From: Oscheius onirici
Lineage: Eukaryota; Nematoda; Chromadorea; Rhabditida; Rhabditidae
Assembly (NCBI GenBank): GCA_932521025.1
Contig: OW051472.1
Location: forward strand, 2,108,001-2,172,000
DNA length: 64,000 bases
Reading direction: 5' to 3'
This document shows positions 21,707 through 34,200 of the stretch, one piece after another. Position 1 is the stretch's first letter. Each line of letters begins with the position of its first letter. The position numbers and the translations under genes were made by a program. The notes beneath the pieces are model-generated. The model did not search any database. It was given only the letters and a program-made list of their open reading frames with translations, and was not told the DNA's origin.

Positions 21707-24700
21707 ATGGCTGCCACCGAAAAGGACCCACTCTTCTACGACAAACATGGCAAGATTCTGCAGGAAGTCTGGGTGAGTCTACCAAGTTTTCTCTTTGTAA
21801 TTTGGGTACTATCTAGTCGAAGAGACTACCGTTCGTTAGGTAGAGCAACTAGGAAAGTTTGTTTTTGTCCGAAATTTAAAAAAAATTAGTTGTGTTCCAT
21901 CAATGACTGAATAGGGAGAGGCTTATCTGTGCTCGTTTAGTTTGCCTCCAATATGTCCTAATGTCATTTTTCTTTACCTACTGGAAGTTTCTGGAGGTTC
22001 TACTGAGAACGTTTGCTTGAAAATTAGCAGGTCAATTGGTAGGTCAGCTTTTTAGACGTTAGGTAGGACCTGTAAAACCGTTCTGGAAGTGATTGCTCGT
22101 TCAAAATCTTGAAAAAAATATGTTTCAAATCCATATGAAAGATTCCAGATTCTTTTGGGAGACAGTAGATATTGCTAAATTTTACTTTATGAAAGTTTGG
22201 GGAGTAAACCGGTTTTGCTCCTGAAAAATAAGGAAAGATAAAGTTTACCCCGTAATCAACGCCAGAGCAAGCCCTATTGCGTGCGGGTCTAATCTGAGGG
22301 GCCAGAGAAATAAGAAAAATAAGAAAGTTTCGTATAAATACTGTCTTGCAGTTGCTAAGTAGTCTCTATGAACAGCCGCGAAATGTTGTTGACCAGCAAT
22401 ACAAAATGTTTCATCAAGTAATGAAGTAGCAAAGTTCCGTTCTGAAATATTTTTTTTTCGCATCCTTCCACTTTTAATTTTCCTTACATTGCTCAGCAAG
22501 TTTAGACTACTGGTGATGAAAGACGGTATTTTCTTGCCGAAATTCTGTCCCTTTGTCATTAGACTCTTTAGGAATGTTTGTGCAACTTTTTCTCCAAAGT
22601 TTGAAACTGGAATGTTTCGAGTAAAGGTGAAAAGATTGTTTGTCCTATTCAAAATGCTGATCTTCCTCTTCGACCGATTCGACCAATAATTTTCGTTTTT
22701 GGTAATACTTCGTTCGTTTGAATTTTGCGCGGGCTTTCTCCAACTGGCTATTTTGGCGTTTTTAGCTATTTTCCTGCTCTCGCTTACCATATTCTTCTTT
22801 TCGGGTTCGATTCTTTTCACCTATAAACCTTTTTTTGCTAATTCTCTGAATTGATTCTGACGGCAGTCTCCATTTTTCTGTAATGGAAACTAAAAAAGTT
22901 CGCAAGATACTGTAGCTTCAATTTGTTCCAGTTGATCTTCAATTGTTGTAAATATATGAACACTTCCAATAAAATTGGTATGCGGTCCAATAGTACTAGG
23001 AAATGAACAGGAGTCCAGATCCATAGGCATGTTGTAACAATAAAAACAAGTCAGTATCCAAATTTTAAAAAACTACTGTGTAACTCTCCCATCTTGCAGA
23101 AAAAGCTGGTAGCTGCGAATCGCAGCGTCGGCGTTCCCGAATTCTGCTACTCATTCGTTCGCGTCAACGTCCAACTGGAGAAGAACCGTCCCCTCGGACT
23201 GTTCCTCAAACAGAATACCGTCCATGGCGTGAGGACCAACGGTCCCTTCCAGGGTCTCCTCCAGACCGGTGACATCATCCTGCAGCTCAACGGCGTCTCG
23301 GCTCCCCTGGAACACAGGGACATCTTTCGTCTACTGACGGCCAAACTTCCCGCCAAGTTCCATATCGCCGTGGGACGACTCAATCGCAACATGAGACTGA
23401 AGCCCGATCCGAATGAATACGAAAAGGACGAGGCGTGCATTCTCGAATACAAGATCATGTACTTCATGAGGGGCATGCGACTCGGACTGGACTTGCGGGA
23501 AATCGATGAGAAGGTTCGTTTTTACTTGTTTTGGGAGTAGAAAATGGGAGAAACCTGGTCGTTGATTTTTGGGGAAAAAATGTTTCTATACGATGCTGTA
23601 AGTACAAACCTTGCGTGGCGAGCAATGTGAACGAGAAACATTTTAGTTACAGAAAAACCGAGAAATTTCTTTCCGCTTTAAAGAAAGCAAACAAAACTTT
23701 TGATGTTGTGGAACTGTTTTTCAACTCTTGTTGGAAAATGAAATTTTTATCTTGACGCAATTGTTTTGCGGCGCATTGTCTGTTTTCCAGCTTTTGGTTT
23801 CAAAAAGTATGCGAAAAGATACCAGAATTGGGAAAACATTCTGGGTACGGATGGATTGTTACTCATGCAAAAAGGGTTGAATTTTCTTTGGGAAAGTAGA
23901 CAAGTTTAGTTTTTACTGTTTTTGTAGTGAAAATGTCAAAAAAATTTCAAACTGGGAAAATGCTGGAATTGAAGAAAAAACATGTTTCAATGCATTGTAG
24001 TAATGACCAACTAGTCACTTTTGAACCTGGAGTGGAACGAGTTAGTCGAAACGAAATAGTTTTGGTCAAGCGATTAGTTGATTTGGATGGAACACTGCGT
24101 AGGTGCCAACGGTAAGCTAACATTCACCCCCAACTGATGACGAATGCCGTCGCATACGGCTGGTTGATACTATAGCATAAACATCCACAACAAATATACA
24201 GTTTTTCATAATAGAACAAAGTTTTGTAAAGCTTGCAAACGAGTTCAGCGTAGTCTGTTTGCCTTATGTTAGGGAAAATATGTAAGTTGTTGTTCTGATA
24301 ATAGATTTTTCTGCGTTGGTGAATCTACATCAGAGATGTGCGGGAATGGCAAAAAAATTCCCGCGGGAATGTTTAGTCTCAACATTTTTTCCCGCGTCCC
24401 GCGGGAGGGAATCCCGTGCCGATTTTCATTCCCGCGATCCCGCGGGAATATTCCCGTAAGAAGCAGTTTTTCCCGCGGGAATGACGGGAATCGCGGGAAT
24501 TTTTCAAAAACGCAAATTTCGCTTATTTTCGTTATGCAACTAATTTTCGCGCTGATTTTCAACAATCTAATAGTCAAAAGGGCAGTTCTACGCCGATGGC
24601 AGAAAAAATAAGTCATATTTTGAAGAAAAAGTTGGTCCTTCCTTGATTTTTGCCGACGAAAAACTTTTTCTTAGTCTCAAAAAAAAAGAGTTCTTAGCCT

Positions 24701-25472
24701 CAAAAAATATTCCCGCGGGACGCGGGAAGGGAATCTCGTGACCATTTTCATTCCCGCGTTCCCGCGGGAATCCCGCGGAATTTCATTCCCGCATATCTCT
24801 GATCTACATAGACTTGTCTCTGCCTCGTTTTCTGGTGCGGCTTCCATATTGGAAAATTATCAGTGAAAAAATGCAAATCACTCTAGTATTACGCACCACT
24901 AACCTAAGAAGCCTTTCCCTTTTTGTTGAAACTTTTCCGTTAATCAGATTCTGCACATTTGTCCAAAAAAGCATGTAAACATGAATTTCCAGATAATCGT
25001 GATCGGCTGCACGCCCGACTCTATCTCCTCGATGGCTCTGAAAGAAGGCGAGCGTATTCTGGAGGCTGAGGGACAGAAGGCCGTCGACGCGGTTCAGACG
25101 CAAAAAGCCATTGAGACGGCCCTGGCGAAGAAAGGCTACTGTCGTGTCTGTGTGCACGTTCCGGTCCAGGATTGGCTCAAAAACGAGCTGCGAGCCAAGA
25201 TTGCTAGCTACTACTTTCCGCCCGAGACAAAGCCCAAGAACTATGAGCTGCCGAGAGAGATTCGCCCGCTCGTGGACGTCGGAATCAAGGCCCTGATGGA
25301 CTGCAAGGAGGAGCCAAAGTCCATCTACAAGAAGGAATCGACGCTGAAGAAGAGAGCCGAAGCGAAGGAGACGAGGATCAGCTTCAATCAGAAGGTCACG
25401 GAACAGGGAGTCATCATGGAGGCTCCCAGTAGACTCATGGTCAAGGTGCCGCCGCCGAAAGCCAGGCCGTAG
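21707..25472 (+). CDS. Two-PDZ-domain protein (nematode scaffold-type, unnamed)
   Basis: Three exons: 21707-21772, 23100-23513, 24993-25472. All joins are phase 0, giving 319 residues. PDZ 1 lies at about residues 41-118, with the carboxylate-binding loop as PLGLFL (53-58), the QTGDIILQLNGV core and a terminal beta strand. PDZ 2 starts near RLGLDL at the end of exon 2 and continues with the S-x-L-x-x-G-x-x-I-L-x-x-x-G pattern in exon 3. After it comes a basic tail ending in a Pro/Lys-rich stretch. There is no signal peptide or membrane segment, so it is probably a cytoplasmic scaffold; binding partners cannot be read. The first exon is open upstream from the CAG at 21682 (eight more codons), so translation could start earlier or that CAG could be a trans-splice acceptor. 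Long introns carry repeats, including the one at 24331-24801. Confidence 0.85.
24331..24801. mobile_element. hAT-like element with CCCGCGGGAAT body and exact 8-base duplication
   Basis: The termini CAGAGATGTGCGGGAATG (left) and CATTCCCGCATATCTCTG (right) are inverted with one mismatch. ATCTACAT flanks both ends exactly (24323-24330 and 24802-24809). The body consists of repeated permutations of cccgcgggaat plus AT-rich filler. The 8-base duplication and CAGRG terminus fit the hAT superfamily. It lies in the second intron of the PDZ gene. No coding capacity. Confidence 0.85.
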
Positions 25473-25496
25473 AGGGGCAGAATAGAAAAGACTTTA

Positions 25497-25502
25497 AATA
25501 AA
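25497..25502 (+). terminator. Poly(A) signal of the PDZ gene
   Basis: AATAAA 25 bases after the stop codon, the usual nematode position. Confidence 0.75.
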
Positions 25503-25898
25503 GCGTCGAAGTATTCTTTTTCGGAGACAAAGGGACAGAGACCAAGTGTATTTTGAACTTCTGGGAACTTTTGAATGTGTGAAAATCAATTATGCTTTAC
25601 GCTGTATTGATAGTGGACTGGGAGCCAATGTTTCTAATGATGTCATCATGTATGTTAGAATCACAATAATTGGCAATAAAAATTGTTTTTAGGACAAACG
25701 GAACAGGAAGTATCATTGGGGCTAAACAAATACTCCCAGTAGGAGAAACAGAAAGACAGCAAGGAACAAAGTTTGCGCTGAGTTCATGAAATCGATAGAT
25801 AAATTAATAAATTATGTTTTACACTCTGCAGATAATGAAATGTATAATGCGCTTTTAGTATTGTTTCTGTTGTTCGGTGCGCTACCCATTCCAAAAAT

Positions 25899-27014
25899 TT
25901 CATCATCATTTATTACGATAATCATATCATTCCGATATGTCGCATCATACGCAACGCCCATCCAGTTTTCGCCACATCTTGTCGTAATATCGTCTTTCCA
26001 CCTGGCTCTTGGTCTCCCAGCTGTTCTGTACCTGTTCCACGGCCTCCATTCACTTACAATTTTTGTCCAACGACCATCCCCCATACTAGCAATCTTCCGA
26101 GCCCAATTCCATTTCTTTGTGATCCAGCTGACTCTGACATCTTGCAACTTGACAGCGCCATGTAGCCACTCGTTGGTTCGTCGATCTAGGAGCGTAACTC
26201 CCACCATTCGTCTCATCATCTTCCGTTGTGCAGTTACAAGCTTGTTCAACTCCTTTTCTCGCAATGTCCACGTTTCTCCAGCGTAGAGAAGAGCCGGTTC
26301 AAAACATTGAGTATACAGCTTGCGTTTGTATCTCATCGGGATTCTTGGGCTGGTGAAAATTTGATGGAATCTGTTGAAGGAGGCCCAAGCTGCTCTGACT
26401 CTGCTGTTGACTTCAAGTGAAGCGTTACCATCGAAAGACAACCTCGATCCAAGGAAGACGAAGTCCGCGCAGTACGGAATCGTTTTGTCGTTGATGAGAA
26501 CAGGTAGTTCTTGTCTGTTCGTCATCACATTAGACTTCTCCACATTGATCTGGAGTCCGACTTTCGCACTTTCCGACGATAGCGTGCTCATCATATGTTG
26601 AAGGCCCTGGGCTGAATGAGATAGCAAGACAGCGTCATCAGCATATCGTAGATTTGTGAGTCGTTGGCCGCCAATGTTCACTCCTTGGCGTTTCCATCTT
26701 ATTTTTCGAAAAACACTTTCCAACACAGCCGAGAAAAGTGCGGGTGAGACTGTGTCTCCTTGTAAGACACCTCTCTTGATCTCGATCGGGACTTTCTTTC
26801 CAATCACCTTGGCAGCTACTTCCGAGTGAGCGTATATGAGGCGTAAGATTTTTACAATCTTCAGTGGTATTCCTTGGTCGGAGAGTGACGTCCATAGGGC
26901 TGCTCTTTCGACGGTGTCAAAGGCTTTTGCATAATCTATGGACCCAATGTACAGTGGAAAATTGTACTCCTTGCTTCTTTGCATGATTCCAAAAATACGC
27001 CTTTTCAATTTCAC
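25899..27014 (-). pseudogene. 5'-truncated RTE-clade reverse transcriptase
   Basis: A single open minus-strand frame holds most of an RTE reverse transcriptase and C-terminal domain: SIDYAKAFDTVE, the RGVLQGDTVSPALFSAV block, catalytic YADD in LRYADDAVLL, KKWNWARKIASMGDGRW and a GRPRARW ending. Its 3' sequence, with GATAATCATAT...CCGATATGTCG and an ATG-repeat-like tail, is shared with the element at 4.4-6.9 kb. The frame runs on past the tail to 25812. Homology starts abruptly near 26990; sequence upstream of the 'SKEYNFPLYI' block does not match RTE. This is a truncated insertion whose RT domain is still uninterrupted. Confidence 0.85.
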
Positions 27015-27244
27015 GACAGCATTTTCAAACTTTTTGATGAATTCTTCAAGGAGCTCTTCTCCGTAGCTGTCAATAAAGCCGTCAGAAACAAAACTTGATA
27101 ATGTGAATGTTCATGCTTGCAAAAAACAACAAATTACTCAAAAACTGGAACTTGACCGTCCTGAAACTGAGAGTTTAACCGTGGAAACAATAACCAGATC
27201 GTTATGCAAAAATCATGCACATACTATACTATTTATTCCTGATC

Positions 27245-27580
27245 TTAGAGTTGTCTAAGGAGGGCAATGACTCGATCCCACTCAGCCCCATTCTTATTCC
27301 ACCAATTGCCATCGAATGTCTTCTTCAGAGAGTCTCTCCATCTAGGCGGAGGTTGTCTTCTTGGCCGTCTTTTATCATAAGGAATCCACGTAGTCAAAGA
27401 GCTGGCCCATCTGTCAGGTCGCATGAAGGAGATCTTCCTAGCCCATTCTAACTTCCTTCTATCAGCAGTTGTTCTTGAACTTTGGTGATTATCCTCACTC
27501 TTTGATTGGTCCATCGATGGAGTCTGGTAATGTTCAGCATCCTTCTTTCCATCTTCATTTCATTTCATTCTGGCGGAAGG
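27245..27580 (-). pseudogene. C-terminal fragment of another RTE-like reverse transcriptase
   Basis: The minus strand reads MERRMLNITRLHRWTNQRVR, then (after a one-base frame slip) KLEWARKISFMRPDRWASSL, a WIPYDKRRPRRQPPPRWRD block and a tail. This is the typical post-RT region of RTE-clade proteins. It differs from the neighbouring copy at 25.9 kb, so it is an independent, older insertion. Confidence 0.7.
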
Positions 27581-27699
27581 ACTGCTTTACATGGTATGGC
27601 GTTCATCACAAGTCCTGAAATTGGGAAAACGGCTCGTTTCTACCCAAGGAATGAACGAGAACCTATACATTATTGGATGCTACGCCCCTACTGTTTGAT

Positions 27700-28145
27700 C
27701 CTTCTCCAGATCAATTAATAGATAAGAGTAGCTTAAATACTGCACACGAAGCAAATATCCTTCTGTCCCTCTCTGTCCTTCTGTCCCTCTGTCCCTCTGT
27801 TCCTCTGTCCCTCTGTCCCTCTGAACATTTTTTTCGTATCCTTGTTCATGCTCCTGTTCTGCTCTATCCCTGTTCTCCAGTTGTGATATCACCCCGTTGT
27901 TATATTAGAAACCCCCTTGAACGCTTTCCCGCATTCCTAATCCGCACTTGATTCTCTACTGTCGGGAAACTGAAAGTCAAAAAATAATCAAAGTCCGTAC
28001 AATTGACTTGTCGAAACTTGTTACACTAACTCCTTTTCCCCTTAATTGTGCGCACAAATTGCTCCATTTTAATTGCCAATTAATGCTTCCGACAGACAGA
28101 CACACACACAGACCTGGGAGCAATTTAAAGTGGATAATGCCTTCT
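27700..28145 (+). repeat. R3 repeat copy
   Basis: Contains 'tccagatcaattaatagat', the CT microsatellite, 'gccaattaatgcttccgac' and the terminal 'gagcaatttaaagtggat', all shared with the copy at 59.31-60.01 kb. Confidence 0.65.
27768..27823 (+). repeat. (TCCCTCTG)n microsatellite
   Basis: Seven or so near-perfect copies of an 8-base unit 'tccctctg' within the R3 repeat copy at 27.7-28.14 kb. Confidence 0.8.
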
Positions 28146-28229
28146 TGACATAAATTCTGTTTCAAACATCTTGTTTTTGCTTCTTTTTCACATTTCTGTT
28201 GCTCTGAAAACAAACACAGAACTAAAACA

Positions 28230-28235
28230 TTTATT
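28230..28235 (-). terminator. Poly(A) signal overlapping the stop codon
   Basis: The minus strand reads AAATAAATG, so AATAAA shares bases with the TAA stop of the CPG4-like gene. No other AATAAA is seen in the next 100 bases. Confidence 0.6.
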
Positions 28236-31200
28236 TCTTCACAACTTGAGCTCTTTGTGGGAATCGCAGAACAGAGTCGGCCAGAGCCCATTGTGATCCG
28301 GAGACCTGAACCGGGTTCTGAGGGCCTGCTCCACTATTCAAGTGAGGAGTTCCTAGATGCCGAAAAGGTTGATTTGTAGCCTTCAAACTCGGAGCAGTTG
28401 TAGGACGAACAGGCTTCTGGCTGACTTGTTCAACGGCTCCAGAATCAGCAGAAGCTGGTAAAATTTGACGAGGAGTGGGAGGAATTGGGTTCCTGATGGG
28501 TGCAACGGTAGGCGGAACGGGCTTGATGATGGGCTGAGAAGGATTCGCGATTCGGGGCTGGGGAAAGCCTGAAAAATAGTTTCGTTCTTAGTTTTTAGTG
28601 TTGAGAATGGACTGTTTTCAGCTAAAGAAAGGAGAAATTCTGAGCTGTACACTTTTCAATTGTTTGTTTCAGTTTGGTGGCATACATACGAGTGGATTTC
28701 TAGCCACAATGATCGATATACGCCGTTTTCAGAAATTATTCAGTGAGGACGAAAAACCGTAGATTTGTTCAAGACGTTTTTTGTCTCACTACACTACTTT
28801 TTTGATTGTTTCTGTGCTGTTGACAAGGAAAAACAATTTTTACAAGTAATACACAGTTGCGTTCTTTATGGTTTTTTATACGGCTTTTTTTAAATATCTT
28901 TTACCAAAACTGCTCGAAGCCAGAAATTTCTGGTGACTGCATTTCTCTGCAACTTTTTTTGTTCACTACAGTCCGATATCTTTTTCGACAAAAATTCAAC
29001 CTTTTATTCTTTGCCTTTTGTACTTGTACTAGCTTCACGAGAGTTACACAATGGTTGCCTGTGACCTGTAGCATGAATACCAGATCTCACATAGGGGAAC
29101 GGAGGTCAGAACAATGTTCTATGTCAGGCAGACGAAAACAGCGACCGAGCTCTCACTACTGTTCCGATCCTAACAGCGAGTGTGAAACAAAAAAAAGTAT
29201 AAAAAATGCTTTTGTAAAACGTTGATAGTAATTTTGATAACAGCTGACGGACAATAAAATTACAAGCAAATAAAAACAAAACCTGATCCTACCATTGCCA
29301 CCTGTAGCTTCATTCAACGGCGACACAATCTTCGGAATTGCGGGCATTGGCCTCTTCACCACTTCCGTCACTGTCAGATTGGCCCGCTTCTCGGCTTCCT
29401 TCTGAGCGTACATCCTTCGAAGGTCGCCGTCCAAAGAAGGATCCATGCGGAATTGTTGCAGGTCAGCGGCACTGAAAAGTTTTTTTTTAATTATAACCCG
29501 TCGTCTTCCACTATTAGTTCAAGACTTTGACAGACTATTAGTACATCTGGTGAAGCATATTTTTCGCACTATTTCACTGCAATCGCTGCGATACAATCTG
29601 GCAGGTTTTCTTTTTATTCAACACATGTTTGAATCAAAGAATAACGTTGTAATTGTTCAGTACTTGAGCAAAGAATGAAGCAAGAAATTGTCAATAATTT
29701 GACGTTCTTTTTCCACTATCTGTGGTAACTCCGCTGATTTTTCGTCATGTACTGTACAAGTTTCTGTAGTTTATTTTGTGAGAATCTGGTCAAAATAGTA
29801 CGGAAAAATGTTTATCTGTTTTTGATAATCAAAGAGTATTCAGTTCTACATTATTTCCAGCTCGTTTCATGCATCACTTACGCCTATTGAACAACCTTCC
29901 ATCACCATAATTTTCAAAAATACAAGGATTTGAAAGATCTTCAACAATATTTTTCGGGCTTCAGCGAAAGTGAAGGTGTCTGTTTGAAGATGTAACTTCA
30001 ACACAGATTCAGAGTCTTTTCTTTCGCACAAACGGTATTCAGCAAACCTGAAGGCGAAGAGAAGAAACCGAATGAAGTCAAAAATGAGCCGAAATTTATT
30101 TCAAATGTTTCTGCAACCCAGCCAAGAAACACAAAATTTGTTTTACCTGTTGTGCTTTTTTTAGTGTGTTTTCGATGGCCCCAATTGTTATTGAACAGCC
30201 AAAGCTATTTTGGCCCAATGAACGCTACGAAAAAAAATATGAACCAGTTTTCTTTAGAGGCTCCAAAAATAATCTTTGTTGTATCTTGAAATAAACAGAT
30301 TTACACCAGTTTTTCATTATCTTTGGCAAAATTTGAAAAAAAAAAAAAAAGTTATTTTGAGACACACCTGTGAACATAGTTGCACTGTTTCGGCATGAAC
30401 AAGCCCAAGATTGGAGTGATTGTAGCCAGTTCTTCTTGCATTGACGCAATCGGCCGGACGAGGACTTCCGCCAAAAGAGCGCCAGCCGAGCCTTCACACC
30501 GAGCATTGAACTTGTTTTTGACGCATCGCAGGACACATTCTCCCATTCTGAAGAGTTTTTTATTCTCTTTTCTAGAAAATTCGACTCACTGACACATCTC
30601 TGCAGACATTTGATTCAGTTCATTGAAAGCATTCGGATCAAATTGCGGAACTGCGGGAACTTCGGGCGTCTCGAGGGGAAATCCTTGCATAATTTGATCT
30701 GGAAAATACCAACATAGATTGAATTCAACCAGCAAAGAAGAATGTTGGACTCAAACTACAAGGATTCTTTGAAACATTATATTTTTCTTCGAAAAAGACT
30801 CAGTTTTGAAATCTCAAATCGTTCTCGTTTTGTAGCGAAAAGGGCTGGAACAATGGGCTTTCTGGTATAAAAATTGGGACGAGTGACAAACACAATACTA
30901 CAAAGTCGTTTTCTCAAGTAATTGTGTTTCAGGGATTCAATATATCCACAAAAGATATATATTGTAGTTTGTAGATGGATCCCTCTAGCAAAAATGATAA
31001 AAGTCTCGTATTTTTCAAAGAATAGCATCTGTATGGTCTGTTCAAAAAGAAGAGGGATTACCGTCAGATTATAGCTCTTCCCTTCGAGACCCACTGAGCA
31101 CCGAAAAATAGGATACTCAGTCAACAACTTCCAACGTATCTTTTTCGAAAATGAGCACACAGAAACGAGCCAAAAAAGAGGTTCAAAGAAACTGTTATTG

Positions 31201-34200
31201 GGTCAACAATGCAACGAAATCGCCAGTAGATTGACACTACAGTGCCGCAAAAAGAGATTCTGTAAAAAAAGTAGAAAACAGACATCGTAGTGGAAGGCAG
31301 CAAAAACTCTACTTTTTTTCCAATTCTTCACGAATGTTTGCGCAATTATACGCATAGGCAGTTTTGCGTTTGCGTAAATATAAAAAAGTACGTAATGTGA
31401 AAGTTTGGTAAGCGCTATAGTAAGTGATGTGTTTCAAGAGCTTGCTATAGTCAAGAACGAATAGGGAGCAATAGTTTTTTGGGTTTATTTATTTATATTA
31501 TGAAAATCATATGTTTCAGACAAATGTTTAGACACGAGAACTGCAAAGTTTTAGTTCCCATCTCGTCTCTTTTTGGGATAAACACAGTAAAACAAGTACC
31601 TTGAATCTGCTTGGCAATTCCCGATCTCATAACCATGTTCATAATTATGTTCTGCGTATTGCATTCTCCTTCACATTCTCCCTGCACATGAGAAGACTGG
31701 GTGTCGATGCATTCCATCGTGTTTTGAAAGGCTGAAAATGAAAATTTTATGTTTCAAAGATTGGATAAGATCATAGCTACTGATTTTTCCATTGTTCCAT
31801 TGTTGAGTGTCGTAAAAAAAACTGTCCGAGCCACGAAAAAGCGTTGTAAAAGTTTGACCAAAAAGGCTTCAGAAAGTTCATAAAAGGTACACATTACCAG
31901 ATGCCAATGCTTGTTCAGTTTTTGGCGCAAAGACGTCAAGTACACATAGGAGGAACAGCGATGATACATTATCGATCGCTGATACGTGAGACAAAAATTG
32001 CTTTTCCAGATGTGTTTTCTTCAAATCTCGTACCAAAAGAATGATTTTAGAGTTAAAGACGTTTTGAGATGTCTCATAAATCTATCGAATCGAATTACAA
32101 TTCCTTTCAACACCGAATTCAGTTGCAAAATGTTTCCCAATGACTACAAGTAGCAATCTGTTTTTAGCGATCTAATAAAGACTTCGCTACCCGGAAAAAA
32201 TGCTATAAAACTATGGCATTTTCCAGCTTGTAAAAGATTGGTTGACCTCAATTCCAACAAATTTTTTTTGTAAACTTGTAACTTGTTTTTTTTTGACAAT
32301 TTCTGTATGTTGTTCAAATTGGTGAAAAGCAAAAGCATGTTTCATCAAGTTTACAAGTAAGCTTTTATTTACAGCGATTTGATGCTTCAATGGTTCCGTT
32401 TTCGTGACTCCGGGTTCAATCAACTGCTTCACTGTGCTAACCCCAGTTTTAGTTTTGGGCTTTCATAATGTAAAATACTGGACACTTTTTACGGAATATG
32501 AATGTTTCGCAAATACTACAAGACTCGATCTGTTTTCTGTGACTTCAATTTGTTGTATCCAGAGGGCGAGAAATATTGGTGTAAACAATGCTTCACAAAA
32601 CTGTAAATACCGGAGTGAAGCAGCTGGAATTCGATCCGGAAATCTCGGAATTTTCCACTATACGTGTTTTGGTGTGTTTGTTCGAAGATTTTTGTTCAAA
32701 AAGCAAAAACAAAACAAAGTTTTGAAGAGAGTGCAAGTAGGAATCGGCTTTTCTCAACCTCAGTTTGTTCAGAGCGACTATTTTACCCTACTGTGAATAG
32801 TAGAGGGAACTGTACATTATGAACTTCATCCTAGAGAAACGTGGTTTTCCATTTTGGGTATTAAGACGGAATTCGAATGTTTCACCAAGCCTACAAGTTT
32901 CCTACAAGTTTTCTTTGACCTGTTCAATCCGCACTCTCCACATTCCGAAATTTTCCATAACAAGTTTCATTATAAAACCAAAAATATAACGAACCTTCCA
33001 GTTCGATTAACAATCATTTCCTGGACAAAATACATCCTTTTTTCCACTTTGCGTCTTGCTTGTTTTTAGACCTGGCTGACGGGCCGGGCCGTGCTTGAGC
33101 CTGAAAGTTGAGGCCCGGGCCTGAAAAACCCGGCCCGCGGGGAAATTTTTGAAAAAAGGGGTGTTTTTTTTACCAAAATCTGCATTTTTTAGTCAATTTT
33201 AGTAAAAAAAAAAAAGGTCATCAAAATATAACAATATTATTATTCTTTGATTTAGTTCTAAAATGCGCTAAAATGCACTATAATATGACCAGCTTCATTA
33301 TTGATCCGATCCCGCTCCGACGGCCAAGTCTGGGACCCGGTCGAGGCGGGCCTGGAATCTCCGGCCCGGCCCGGAGCCAGGTCTACTTGTTCTTTTTAAA
33401 AATAATCAGAATTTGAATGTTTCACCAAATCTATAAGTAGCATCCAGTTTTACTTGCTCTAATCAGTTTATTATTCAAGTACTCACCCAGCGATTGATCC
33501 ACGCACATGTACCGTACTCCGCTTGTGACAGTCTCAAAAAACTTATGGTCTTCATTTCCACACCTTTTCTCCTCCTCGATGCACGAGTAGCTCTGATTGT
33601 ACGAGCTAAAATTACAGTTTTTAGAGGCCAGAAACCAATTTTCCAGCCTAGCCAAGTTCTACAAAGCTGTAGATTTTGAACTTCTCTAGAACATTGTTGC
33701 CCTCCAAAAGTGGTAAAAACGAGAAATTTGAAGAGAGACTCACTTGCAGACCTTGCTGTATCTCTCACTGTGAGACATACTCTTCATCATCATGAGTCCA
33801 ACAGCGTCCATCAGAGCACTGGAACAGTCCTTCTGGCAAGGAGTGAGGGAGGAGAGGTCCCCGAAGAGGTCACGATTGTTCTTCGGTGGGTTCCTGAAAA
33901 AATGAGTTTGTTTCAGGACATTCTAGTAGTTCAGAGATGACAACAGACTTCGCTCTCAGTGTGGATGGAAATGGTTACGTAAAAATCCCTGCTAGCCGAA
34001 TGCAAAGAGGTCAAAAATGAAATTATGCAGTTTTTTTGTACGTGATTGGAGAAGTATTATTGTGACCCAATCCACTTTTCTTTTATCAAAAAACTGAAAC
34101 ATTCTTCTTGTCGATATTGACAGTACTGCGAACAAAACATTTGAGGAAAGTTCCATGGAAACCACATAAGTTGGGTCAATTGTGATACAGCAATGCGTGG

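Noticed and set aside
24336-24611. Open frames on both strands within the CCCGCGGGAAT element
   Set aside because: They translate a simple repeat lying inside a transposon with an 8-base duplication; no protein is expected.
25786-26601. Plus-strand open frames across 25.8-26.6 kb
   Set aside because: Antisense to the intact minus-strand RT domain; no recognisable product.
27768-27823. CRISPR-like direct repeats
   Set aside because: Eight-base units without spacers in a eukaryotic genome; an ordinary microsatellite.
30225-30536. Alternative minus frame (Met-Ser-Cys-Asp...) over the CPG4 exon
   Set aside because: The frame used in the gene model preserves the Cys pattern and agrees in phase with both neighbouring exons.
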